From contig JAAALK010000079.1 of NCBI GenBank assembly GCA_019279435.1, forward strand, positions 88,158,162-88,222,161: 64,000 bases of DNA, given 5' to 3'. Source of the DNA: Zizania palustris. Lineage: Eukaryota > Streptophyta > Magnoliopsida > Poales > Poaceae. How positions within the stretch are numbered: position 1 is the first letter of the stretch; each line of letters starts with the position of its first letter. Shown here piece by piece: positions 46,051 through 57,699 of the stretch. Under the pieces are notes generated by a model. That model ran no database searches. It was not told the DNA's origin and saw only the letters and a program-made list of their open reading frames with translations. Made by a program: the position numbers and the translations under genes.

Positions 46051-49000
46051 ATGGATGACGACGCCGGCGAGGCCTCGCCGCCGCCGGCGCCTCCCGCAGG
46101 TGCCGCTGCCCATTGGCGGGACATGGCGGCGTCTCCTACCAGCTCCCGCTCCGTGACGGAGACGGTGAACGTTTCCCACCGGTTTGTGATCCAGGGCTTC
46201 TCGCTCGCCAAGGGGATGGGCGTCGGGAAGCACATCGCCAGCGAGACCTTCTCCGTTGGGGGCTACCAGTGGGCGGTCTATTTCTACCCCGACGGTAAGA
46301 ACCCCGAGGACAATTCCGCCTACGTCTCGGTCTTCATCGCGCTCGCCTCCGAGGGCACCGATGTCCGCGCCCTCTTCGAGCTCACGCTGCTCGACCAGAG
46401 CGGCAAGGGCAAGCACAAGGTCCACTCCCACTTCGATCGCTCTCTCGAGTCCGGGCCCTACACCCTCAAGTACCGCGGCTCCATGTGGTAAGCAATCTCT
46501 GCCTCGATTGGATTCAGTCATGAAGGTTGATGGATTACATTTATCCACTTGAATATCTAGTTTTGATCTGTTAGTTTCAGAATACTATCGAATATAAGCA
46601 GGCTGCATTTGCAGCTGTAAAGTTTTGCCATTTCAGAAGGGTTATTTTCGTCTGTGCCACCGTTGTTCATCAACGCCAGAAATGACACTATAATTTCGCT
46701 ATTCTCTCATATGCCATTATTTTTTGCTGTTCGTGCCATTTTATACACAAACTGACGATACGGGCCCACCTATAGGCGTCAATTTTTTCGTATTGCCAAT
46801 TTTACCCCTTCTTCTTCTTCTTCTTCTTTTTCTTCTTCTCTCCTCCCCTGTCTTCTTCCTCGCCGTTGCCGCCGCTCCCTTATCGAGCCACCGCAGCGGG
46901 TGGGTCAGTGGCATGGGCATAGGCGGCAAGCACGGTGTTGTAGGTGGCAGCGGTGGGCGCGCCCCCCATAGCCTTCATCTGGTCCAGCAGCTCGTGGGCC
47001 TCCTCGTGCAGCATGTTGTGTGCATAGGCGGCGATGAGAGACATGTAGGAGAGGACAGTGCGCGACTCAGATGGGAGGTCGTAGAATACCTCGAGGCACT
47101 TGTCGAGCAGGGCGGGGCCTTGGCGGCCGAGCACGCCGATGACAATGACATGGATGTGCTCGTCGGGGCGGCACCACGACTGATGCTGCATGTACTTGAA
47201 CATCTGGAGTGAGCACTGCCAATCGTCGTGGCGGGAGAACTCACGACACACCGTGGCAAAGTCCAGCAGCAGCGGTGGCTCGCGACCCCAGTGGTGCTCC
47301 CCTGTGCCAGCACCATGAGCCTCGCTCTGCCACGGTTCCTTAGCCTGTAGCAGTTCCTGGCAATCGGGAAGAGCAGGTTGTAGTGGTAGGACGACAAGGT
47401 GACGGTGGTGGAGATGAGCACCATGGGAGCATCCAGCAGCAGTGGTGGCTCGAGAAGGGAGTGGCGGCGATGGCAAGGAAGAAGACAGTGGAGGAGAGAA
47501 GAAGAAGGGGTAAGATTGGCAATACGAAAAAATTGACACCTGCATGTGGGCCCGTATCGTCAGTTTGTGTATAAAAATGGCATGCAGGCTACAAACAGCA
47601 AAAAATATTGGCATATGAGGGAATAGCGAAATTATAGTGACATTTTTGGCATTGAGGGAAATAACAGTGGCATGGAGGAAATTAACCCTTCAGAATAAGT
47701 GATGCAATTTTTGAGCTGGGACGTGTAAGTGGCCTTTTTATAGTAATATTAATAATTTGATTCAGTACGATAGTGAATTGGTGTTTTGTCTTAACTTTGA
47801 ATTCCTTCATGCTAATACATAGAGACATTATGTCAGGTTATTATCTGAGTAGGTTTCGATTTTTTTTGGTTGGCTGGTTTTGTTGCACATGTGCCAAATT
47901 TTTGGTGTAATTGAGCACCATACCTTGCCAATGTCGTAGTATTTTGTTGGTAGAAGCATGTCCTTTGGCTGATCAATTTTATTGTTTGAAAGCAATGTAA
48001 TGGGGATCATAGTTGTTACGGCGGCGCGGCGAGGCGAGGCGCCGGACCACCTTCACACCTTTTAGGCGAGTATGGCGTGCGGCGAGGCGACGCCATACTC
48101 ACTTCACAGATTTTGTGGCAACATTATTACCAATATATGATGTTCATCACAATATTGGTAATAATTTCAGTAATATAACTATTCCATAATCTATACATCC
48201 ATAATTAGCAAAGCAGCAACAACTATTCCATTTATCTTTAACAACACAAATGTTCTAGCTACCTATATAGCACAACAAATAACAAGCATGGCAACCAGAT
48301 CAAGCATAATCACATAGAAAACATTTTCTCACAGAGAAAACATTAGTGCTAACACTTAACAGTAGAACACTAAGTACTTTTGCATCCACAGAACAGAGAA
48401 CATCAGAACACTACACACTACTGGTCTACTGGAAAATGAGGATTGAGGAGTGAGCCTTACCCCTGGAGAGCGCAGCGCACACTCGTGCAGAGCCGCAGAC
48501 CCAAGATGCGCGCAGCCGTGCAGGAGGGCTCCGGCGGAGGGAGCAGCGGGCCAGCGGGCTCCGGTGGAGGGAGCAGAGGGCTCTGGCGGAGGGAGCCGAG
48601 GCCCGAGGGTGCGGCGAGCTCCGGCGGAGGGAGCGGAGGGTGCAGCGAGCTCCGGCGGAGGGAGCGGACGGCTCTGGCGGAGGGAGCCGAGGCCCGAGGG
48701 TGCGGCGAGCTCCGGCGGAGGGAGCGGAGGGTGCAGCGAGCTCCGGCGGAGGGAGCGGAGGGTGCGGACTGCGGCGAGCTCCGGTGGAGGGAACGGCGAA
48801 AGGCCGAGGTGGAGGCGGCGCACAACAACAGAGGAGAAAAAGGTGTGAGCACTGAGGTAGGGTTTTCTTTCACAGAATCACAGCTAGGGTTTTCTTTCAC
48901 TGCGGCTCGGGCCAGCAGAACACAGGCCGTGCGTGCACTGCCACTGAGCCCACCAGACCGCCGCCGCACATGGCGTCGCCGCGAAGCCATATGGCGTCCA

Positions 49001-52000
49001 TACGGCGCCATATCCGCTTAGGCGGACGCCATATTGGATGTGGCGGACGCCACACTCCCCTGTGGCGAGGCGATCGCCGTGGCGTCCACGGAATCCCGCC
49101 CCGACGCCTAATCGTCGCTTAGGCGACGCCTAAGCGACGCCATGACAACTATGATGGGGATGCATGTTGTATCTCATGAAGTGAAACTATTTTAATATTG
49201 TCATGCTTAAGCACTTTTGCTAGTTCTATTGTTCTGTATCATTGAAGCCAACTGCTTTATATTCATTCTCAATCAGTTCTGATCCGGAACAAACTTACTG
49301 AATTTGTTTTCCTATATATAACTATGAAAATATTACTTGAATAAGTAGTTAAGTACCAAACAAGGGACAAAACCGCTCCGTTCTATCAGATTCCAGAACC
49401 AAACAAAAAACAGAATGACTCCATTCTTGCTTCCAAACGCGGAGCGGAGCCATTCCATTCTCAGAATCTGGAACGGAGCCATTGTTCTATCATATTCCTG
49501 AACCAAATGCCACCTAATACTTTGACTGCATCCTGAGGTGGTTGTTTCTCTTAACCATTGTGAATGATTTCCATTAGGATAAGCCAATTTCCACTTCTGA
49601 ATTCTGATCATAGTATGATTGTGTGAGAGTATGGTGGAGTTCAGTATTATACTGTTATGTTAGATTGTAATAGTTTGTTATATGCGATACAACATGTAGT
49701 CATTTTGATTGTGGATTTGATGCAACCATCAGTCTTTGCAGTAGAGTTTGTAGACCTTGTGTTTCAGAAGAAGGATGCCTTGAAGAGTTGAAGTAGTCAC
49801 CTTCTGATGGTTTATATATAATTCATTGGATAGGCTAACTTCCCTTCTTCTATTGGTCTAGCCACCCCTAAAAATATTTCATGCTGCCAACATGCAAATT
49901 ATTATTTGATAGTGTTCAGTTCACGTGATACCTCTGTTGTTCTGTCCCTGGATTTCATACTATTAGCTTGGATCCTTGGAATTTATCTGTGCGGAAGTGT
50001 ATTTGCCTTGTGACTAGTGGGTTGAGCTATACAAAACAACCTTTGATAGTTTGATACTTCTTACATGCATACAATTTGAACATTTTTATGCATTCATTAG
50101 CTACTATCAAGGGGATCATGGAATGATTTTAATGCAATCAGATATCAGCATTTTTTTTGAATTAGCTTAGATGCATACGAAGTTACCAACAGTTCACTAT
50201 TGTTTCAGTTTTGTACATTTGAAACTAATTGAAGTGACATATGCCATTTATAGAAATACAGAAGGTGAGACTCCTGTGCTATACTTGTATAGTGGTATGC
50301 TAGATATAAATTGCAAAGCATATCTGATGTGTTCACCTTGCAAATTGAAAAACAGAAAGGATTAGTGAGTAGTGACTTTTACTTTCTTTGTGGAAACAGA
50401 AGTTGTGCACAAAGCAGTTATGTGCATTCTTGCCTTTTAAATATACACTTTACTGTGCATATGTTAGTATGATATCTTAGCATCTTATGATAATCAAGTT
50501 CATTTTCCTCCTGCTTTTTTTCAGGGGATACAAACGGTTTTTTTCGGCGAACTGCCCTTGAGACGTCGGACTTTTTGAAAGATGACTGCTTGAAGATAAA
50601 TTGCACTGTGGGTGTTGTGGTGTCAACTATTGATTACTCCAGACCACACTCTATCCAGGTTCCAGACTCTGATATAGGCTATCATTTTGGTATGCTTTTG
50701 GACAATCATGAAGGGGTTGATGTTATTCTTAATGTGGGGGGAGAGAGATTTCATGCCCATAAATTGGTGTTGGCTGCACGGTCCTCCCTATTTAGATCTA
50801 AATTTTTCAATGCTGTATCGGATGGGGAGAAGAACAAGGCTGATGGGAGGAGTGATGAGCTACAAGAGATTGTTATTGATGATATGGAGCCGAAGGTTTT
50901 CAAGGTTTGTTCCTTTTTCTTATGTTGAAGTTATAATTCCATTGTAGCTTGAGAAGTTCAGGATAAGCCTACTAGATGTGGATATTCTTTGCAGGCAATG
51001 CTTCATTTCATATACAGAGATACCCTTGTTGATGATAACGAGTTGGATGCATCAAGTTCTGAGGGCTCTATCTTTGACACGTTGGCAGCGAAGTTGTTAG
51101 CTGCAGCAGACAAGTATGACTTAGCAAGGCTAAGATTGCTATGTGAATCTTATTTGTGCAAAGGCATTTCTGTGACTACAGTTGCAAGCACTCTAGCATT
51201 GGCTGATCGTCACCATGCAATGGAGCTTAAAGCTGTTTGCCTAAAATTTGCGGCCGAAAACCTTTCAGGTAGGTGACATACTTTCACATGTGATTAGGTT
51301 TACATTCATTGCAACCTATGTGCCCAATATTTGGTGCCTAATTCATGTCAGTCAAAATGCTTCAGTGTGGGCCCGTGGAAAGAACAAATGAATACATCTG
51401 CACGATATCTTGATTTGGTTCAATTAATAAGTCTTGGTCCTGTGCTCAGAAGTGTATCCACTTGTTTAGTCATTCTGCCATGGAAAAATTCCTTGCAACT
51501 AAATTTCTTGTTCATTTACATTTGTGGAAATGTGCATTTTTTCCATCTATGATGCTTCCATTCCATGTTTTCATGTACAGTTTGCATGAGGCATCGGCGT
51601 TTTAGCATCTATACTTTCAGAAAACACATTCTTTATACCAGCACTGTTTCAAGTTTTCAGGATTTTTCATTTTATTTCTCTGGCAGCTTATAGAATGTTG
51701 AAAGAATGAACTGGTCAAAAATTTCTTAAAGCTCCCCATAATTCATTGTGGGTAGCATATGTGCTTACTCCACATTTTTCTGGTGTCTTATGACTCTTTT
51801 GTTGCATTTGTTGTATTTGTGATACAGAGTTATACTTAAATGCCTGAAACTTGTTAAGTAAGGAGCAATTACTATTCAAAAGCCTGCACATTGCTACAGT
51901 AACAGTGAGAAAAGTTAGATGTCAATTATGCTTTGCCAAGTTATCATGGGTTGGACCCATGACAAGATAAACATCACCGAGAGAATAGCCAAATGACGAC

Positions 52001-55000
52001 GGTTGCAGGGTTGCTAGGGATGAGAGGTAGACTTAGATTGGGGAGACGAACATTGGGATGAGAGATTAGACTATTTTTTTTTTGCTTTCAATTGAGTACA
52101 AGATGTCCCTTTATATATGGAGAACCAACATGACATCTAAGGAAATAATCCTTGTTATACAAACTAATCTAATCTCTATATCTAATTCCTAATTAAAACT
52201 AATATATTCCTATTTAATCTTATCTTTAAGGACTTAATCTAATCTTACCTTCTAAGGACTTAATCTAATCTAACATTACATTTTAAAATATCAAATCCCT
52301 AATATCGCTGTAGTACCCACGAGCACTATTCACGCTACTGTAACCATGGTACTGTTCAGGTGGGCTGGGCCTAACAGCCCTAGCCTACTACTACCTATGA
52401 CACTACATCCCTCCTTTTGAGCAACTCGTCCTTGAGCTGCAGGGCAACCTTAATCCTAACTCTGACACCTAATATAAATAAGATTCGAGCCTTTTACATC
52501 TCGGCTTGCTACAATATTTGGAATAAAAAATAATGCTAAGATAAGACTTCGCCAATTGATTGCCTTTGCTGGTTGTCAAAATTTCTGCAGCTTCGGACTT
52601 CGGAGTCCATTGGCTCTGATACCAAGTTGATATGCGTCGAGGGTTGAGAGCGTAACGGCTATGCTGCACAGGAGGCCTGGGTGCTGGTTGGGATTGCCCT
52701 GGTTTTCCCGTGACTGCAATGTACAATCAAAGAACCAAAGAATGGGATGAGGAGAAGAGAATGTGATGAGATGTATTAAATTGAACTTGCTTGCTTTATT
52801 GCATAGAACTGCTGGTTACATATATAGGGGAAGAAACCCAAACCTACTAGGACAAGGAAATAGACTCTTATAGAAACCAGAGATGTCCGGCTAAAGATCT
52901 CTAAAGATCTGCTATATCTGGATACAATATCTGCTAGAAGATTTGCTAATTAGAGAAATACTAATAGCAAGCTTACACATAAAGACAGGACTCTTATGCC
53001 TTGGGCTGTTTGGGCCAGTGGGCCTTCTCTGGCTATAAACTAATCTGACTCTAACACACTCATCTTGTATACACATAATTTATGACTACATGAAAAATTA
53101 AACAACCAATCAAATAGAGTAAGGTTGATCATGGGCATTAAATCTATGTATATATATAACCCATCTTTTGCCTTTGTATATCTGAGCATCGTTCATCATG
53201 TACACTTTGTTTACCAAATATGCGCCATTAGACATCAGAAGGATGTGTACATAGATATTAAGGTGGTAAGGCTAGGCTAGGTGCCTGACTACCTTTTTAC
53301 CTTTTGAGTAGCAAGGTGTAAGGCGAGGCGGCGCCATGATGCTTTACAAAATGAAAGAAAAGGTGAGCTGGCTTCTCATTCTGCCGTGAGCTAATATTGT
53401 ATCAGTGTAATGGAATGCCATCTGCTTGGCAGATCTATAGACACTAACATGTTTAGACTGCATTTCACCCTTTTAAAGAAAATAAAAGAAAATAAGTGGA
53501 GGATATTTGCATTGGACTTACTACATAATGGGCTTTAGGCTCTTGATGATATATCCAATCCAAAATTCAGCTTTCCCAGCCCATTAGGATTTTACACCAC
53601 CTCTCTCTGTGCCCACCTTCACACTTGCCTCACCTATAAAGTCTCTGATCCCACAAAAACCTTCTGCCACTATCTTAGGGCACCACAACACGCCTGTTGC
53701 CTCCCTGCCCAGTGGCCTTTGCAATGCCGGTGAAGATGGTCGCCTTCAGGGTGGTGCTCCCTCAACCTCGAGGACTTGATCCCATGGTGAGATCCCATGC
53801 TGCCTAGTTCACTCCTGATGCACCATATAGGATGCTGCTCTCTCCCCAATGGGCACTAGACGCTGCTCTCTCCCCAGTGGGCTGGCACAGCAAGGCGAGG
53901 GGCTAAGGTGGTTGGACACCTTGATAATTCTGTATAGTGGATACATATGATCTAATATTTGTGAAATTTCCTTGTCCAAGATTATTGGCATAAGCAGTCA
54001 TTTGATAGTATAGCGTTAGCATACCATCGTAACAAGCCATACAGTATAAAGCAAGCTGTTAAAAGATCATTGACCTCTCTAAACACCTAAGATTAACAGA
54101 AAAAAATCAGCAAATCCATAAATAAGACAAATTTCATGGGACAGACAAATATCCAAGCCCCACAATGTGGACCCACTTAGTAAAGTATGTTGGATCTAAA
54201 AGTGAAATGAGTGATCAACACAACAAAAACAGCATAAAAAAGAAACCTTAACTTCTCTGAAGGAAATAAACGGCTATCCATCATATATCTACATGTGCTA
54301 TTCCATCTATCAAACAAATGAATCATCATGCCAGTTATATCATGTAAACTAATGGATGTATCGTGTTAAAACCAAATAGAGAATGCAGATGCAGGCGGTG
54401 AGATTGAAGGGAAAAGGTGTAGGGTAATGTATCAATGTCCTATCATGGGGAGTAATCTAGCTGCAAATCAAGGAGTTCATGAATTATACCATACAGATGG
54501 GCTGATATATATAGTCCTTGAGAGAGGAAAGGGAAAGTAACTAACAATAGCAATGTGGCTGCTTCATGGATGGATTCTCTGGATGCTCACGACTATTTCG
54601 GCTGTATGGAGGAAACACATTATAGTTTTGGAACATAAGATGTGATCTGCCGCTCATAGTGGGTTGCATGATGGCAGGGAATTGGCGATGTACTGACAGG
54701 TCAACGAAGTGGTGACGGGCTCAGCTTAGTCCAATGTCTTCAATGAAAGCTTGGTTGCAACTTGGTGATTTAACCTAGGATAATTGCAGGCAAATCTAGA
54801 TGAATATGACTATATGAGTAAGATCCAACAGTCAGCTTAATTTAAGATGACATGGCTCACTCTCATATCAGATTTATTGCAATCAATGCATTTAATGGGT
54901 TGTATCTATATTACTATATAGAAATAGATGACATGAGACATAAGTCTATGTATGCACTCGAGCTGGACTGCTGCTTTTAGTCGTCTGTAGCTATACTTGA

Positions 55001-55450
55001 CTAATAAGGCTAGCTATACTTAACTAATAAGGCTTGCTGTGCTAGATTACGATAGTGATCAAGTTTGCAAGTGGAGAACAATATTATTTGATGAGCGATA
55101 CCTAGTTTTTGGTCAGCAATTTCCATTTTTTTACCAGTGCCTAGAAAATTACTGCTTCCATTGTTGCACATGCCATCAATTGAGTTTTTGATGTTTTGGT
55201 TGCTTTCTGGATACAATTATGTTCATAAAGTTCCATAACATTCCAGATACCATATGTCTCTGCAGCTGTAATCAGGACTGAAGGATTTGATTACCTCAAG
55301 GACAACTGTCCGTCGCTTCAGTCCGAGATACTGAGAACTCTTGCTGGGTGTGAAGAGGAGTGCAGTAGCGGCGGCAAGAGCCAGAGTGTGTGGGCGCAGC
55401 TCTCAGATGGTGGTGATACTAGTGGCCGCAGGGTTAGGCCAAGAATCTAA
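46051..55450 (+). CDS. BTB/POZ and MATH domain protein (BPM-type Cullin-3 adaptor), four exons, one-base frameshift in exon 2
   Basis: Exons: 46051-46487, 50525-50904, 50995-51268 and 55266-55450. Introns are all GT-AG and phases agree. About 424 residues are predicted once one base is discounted. Exon 1 encodes an Ala/Pro-rich start and most of the MATH domain (HRFVIQGFSLAKGMG, YQWAVYFYPDGKNPED). Exon 2 ends MATH and starts the BTB domain (VDVILNVGGERFHAHKLVL). Exon 3 completes BTB and the BACK-like helices (FIYRDTLVDD, YDLARLRLLCESYL). Exon 4 encodes the C-terminus. Such proteins recruit substrates through MATH and bind Cullin-3 through BTB for ubiquitination. A T7 run at 50538-50544 shifts the frame just after GYKRFF; T6 would restore it. 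This is either a real lesion or a sequence error. Confidence 0.92.
46639..47688. mobile_element. Pack-type element with long inverted repeats carrying a PPR gene fragment
   Basis: Terminal inverted repeats of about 240 bp begin GGGTTA and end TAACCC. The arms share GACACTATAATTTCGCTATT, ACAAACTGACGATACGGGCC and AATTTTTTCGTATTGCCAAT. The 7-bp flank TTCAGAA is present on both sides (46632-46638, 47689-47695). Long arms and captured gene sequence suggest a Pack-MULE, although Mutator elements usually duplicate 9 bp. It lies in intron 1 of the BTB/MATH gene. Confidence 0.85.
46890..47440 (-). pseudogene. Captured pentatricopeptide-repeat (PPR) gene fragment
   Basis: The minus-strand frame contains PPR-like helical pairs: CSLQMFKYMQHQSWCRPDEH, then CLEVFYDLPSESRTVLSYMS with LIAAYAHNMLHEEAHELLDQ, then APTAATYNTVLAAYAHA. 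The first part is in another frame near 47300-47400, so it is broken. PPR proteins bind organelle RNA; this piece lacks a start, a targeting peptide and most repeats. Confidence 0.78.
48008..49153. mobile_element. Non-autonomous DNA transposon with 8-bp TSD (hAT-like), 1146 bp
   Basis: Ends are CATAGTTGTTACGGCG and, inverted, CATAGTTGTCATGGCG. ATGGGGAT flanks both sides (48000-48007, 49154-49161). Subterminal regions are rich in GGCGAGGCG and GCGACGCC. An 8-bp duplication is typical of hAT elements. There is no transposase. It lies in intron 1 of the BTB/MATH gene. Confidence 0.8.
48520..48800. repeat. GC-rich minisatellite in the hAT-like element
   Basis: Repeats of GAGCTCCGGCGGAGGGAGCG with variable spacers. 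Long Gly/Ser/Arg-rich ORFs on both strands are caused by the repeats. Confidence 0.88.
49162..50524. other. Rest of intron 1
   Basis: AT-rich intron. A stretch at about 49355-49520 with AACCAAACAA at one side and GAACCAAATGCC at the other, and internal GGAGCGGAGCCATTCC, looks like a MITE remnant, but the ends are not clear. The acceptor at 50522-50524 follows a pyrimidine tract. Confidence 0.5.
51960..53058 (-). mobile_element. LTR-retrotransposon remnants in intron 3
   Basis: On the minus strand, an LTR-like block (53058 to 52628, starting TGTGTTAGAGTC) is followed by a PBS TGGTATCAGAGCC (52624-52612), about 200 bp, a polypurine tract (52418-52408) and a second LTR-like block starting TGTAGTGTCATAGG at 52407. 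The two blocks are not clearly alike, so this may be a short TRIM-like element or a composite of two insertions. Confidence 0.5.
53059..55265. other. Rest of intron 3
   Basis: AT-rich intron with a GC-rich patch at about 53270-53935 that contains AAGGCGAGGCGGCGCC and resembles the subterminal sequence of the 48008 element; its ends could not be fixed. No gene is seen. Confidence 0.45.
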
Positions 55451-55625
55451 GGGCCAGTTGGGGAGTCTAAGAAGCAGCCGGTGAGAATCTTGAGAAATTG
55501 ATGTTTCTGAGTTTATTTTTTGATTCTACGGCTATTGAGTTCCATAAGCTAAAGCAAAATTTAGACCGTTTTGTAGATATTCAGATTCTGAGATATCCCC
55601 AGTTCCAGAATCTCCCAAAACAGAC
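55451..55625. mobile_element. MITE-like sequence in the 3' UTR of the BTB/MATH gene
   Basis: It starts GGGCCAGTTGGGGAGTCT directly after the stop codon and ends with the inverted counterpart AGAATCTCCCAAAACAGACC. TAA (the stop codon itself) precedes it and TAC follows, an imperfect TAA-type duplication. It fits a diverged Tourist-like MITE. Confidence 0.55.
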
Positions 55626-57390
55626 CTACAGCCATTCTCACTGTAAATGGTGACAGCAAAATGTTCTGTATGTGACCGTGATTCAATAGCTGTGACTATA
55701 CTGTATCTTGTACGTCGTAATTGCTACGCTGTTTATAATTTTAGCTGATTGTACTTTGATACTGGGGGCAATCGCTGCTTCGTGGACTCCATAAACACGC
55801 TACAGAATTGTGGTTCGTGTTCGCAGCAGCTTTCATATAATTATGTGATTGGATTCGCTGGACATGCACAATGTAAAAACTTGAGAAAAGCTTTGCTCTT
55901 AGCCAAGCTTGTGTTGGGAAACATCGGACCAATGCACGGTGTGTTACATGGAAAATTTTGTTATGTCAATTTTTTAATTCAAAAATCTCACAGTTTTGTG
56001 ATATACAAATCTAAGTGTAAGTAAATGAAGGTTAAAAAGACTAACATGTTTTATTTCAATGTTCAAATTTATCGATAAGTTTATGTATGGTAAATTTCAT
56101 TAGTCTTCTTAATATCAATTATTAAGTATTTTCTTAGGAATGTGTCTTGTATCTCATTTGAAAAATTGGTCTTAACAAGTTTTACTATAGAAAAGTTACA
56201 ATATTGTTGAAACTGGTATAACAAGAATAAGGTGAATCAACCTGACCAACAAAAAATTATGATTATCGTTTACTATAATAGTTGAATCAAAGTAATCAAC
56301 TAAATGAAAAAGGTAAATGTTGTATTTTTGCTAACTAATAATGACAAAGATCAACAATGGTTGTTAAATTACAAAACTTAAGATTTATTGGTAAATCAAA
56401 TTTATAATGTTGTAATTGATAATTCAAAATGGTTCTTTCTTGCTTAATAAAATCAGTAGGGAACCATGAGTTGAATGAATCACTAGTTAAAAAAAATACA
56501 CAAAATGAGAAGCTCTATATCTTGCTCATTGAATCTACCAGTTGATTTTTATGTTTGTTGATCAACTGCCATTATAAAAATATCAACTGCAGGTTAAAAA
56601 GTCGAGAAAAACTTTGCTCTTAGCAAACCAATGTCTCCATCTATGCTTCCCTGAGTTACTGCTGCTGCTTTTGATTGCATCAGCGACAGCTCTCCTGGCT
56701 CCATCGGCGTTGGCCTCTTGAGAGCGCGCGGTGGTGGAGGCACCCTCGTCGTTGGCGCTTGACCAGTGACCACGAGCTCCCCGTTGGCGGCACGTGGGTG
56801 CTCGAGATGACCGGAGTCCGGTGATGAAAAGAGGAGCATGTCACTCCAGTCGGTGTGCCATGCAGTCCAATGTAGGAGCGATAAGCAGAACAGAACATGG
56901 ATACGTAATTCAGTTGTGAAAAAGTATTTTGCTAGAATTAGAGATGTCAACAGAAATTCTCCATCGAGATTGAAGTTACCTCTTCGTACCCATATTTTTC
57001 CATCCCCATCCCCATCAAACATGGTGGAGATATATTTTTTCCCATCTCCATCCCTTGTACGGAGAATTTTCCTCGTGGAATCCTGTTCTAGCAAGAAGTA
57101 TGTGCATCTACTTATATCACAAGCGCCATTGACCACTGCCGCCCCGCTTGCACGGCTGGGCACCACCGACCGTCGCTTGTGCCATGAGCGATACTGGGTG
57201 CCATCATTCGTCGCCTATGCCACAAGCACCGCTGGGTGACACGCGGCTGCACAAAGGCATGGAGGATTGAAGGAGGGAGTTGAATCAGTGCATCATGTGA
57301 CAATGTTATTCAAGGTTATTCATCATCGATGGTAGGACTACCAAAGCAGGTTGTCATATTTTATCTTGACTAGTTAAGATGGATATCGGA
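55626..57390. other. Intergenic, no supported gene
   Basis: AT-rich sequence with a GC-richer patch at 56640-57240. A short direct repeat with CTTTGCTCTTAGC occurs at 55890 and 56612, possibly flanking an insertion. A minus-strand frame at 56594-57166 has no recognisable domain. Confidence 0.5.
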
Positions 57391-57699
57391 TAACTACGTG
57401 CATAATATTGGTTATGTTAAAACGATTTTGGACTTTGGGGCATGGAGTTGGGAGTCGGCATTCGATGCTACCATAATAAACAAGAGTCACATATGATGCG
57501 ATTAGCAAAGTGTTGTTTACCTATATTACTAATCTTCTAGCAGTGATGCCAAAGCTCACTAGGAGTTAGCTGAATATAGATCTTGTCCCACAATATGTCA
57601 TTAGAGGAAAATCAATCATTTAAATATTATGATACATCTTTTATTTGATAAAAGATCAACATAGCATAATGCTGAACCTTGTATTTTTTATTGTAGCTC

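Noticed and set aside
48443..49021. Gly/Ser/Arg-rich ORFs on both strands
   Set aside because: They come from the GC-rich minisatellite inside the hAT-like element and have no start context or domain.
53258..53935. Possible second hAT-like element with AAGGTG ends in intron 3
   Set aside because: The ends align poorly and no target duplication could be found.
56594..57166. 190-codon minus-strand ORF
   Set aside because: I recognise no domain, the composition is low-complexity in part, and no promoter or splice context supports it.
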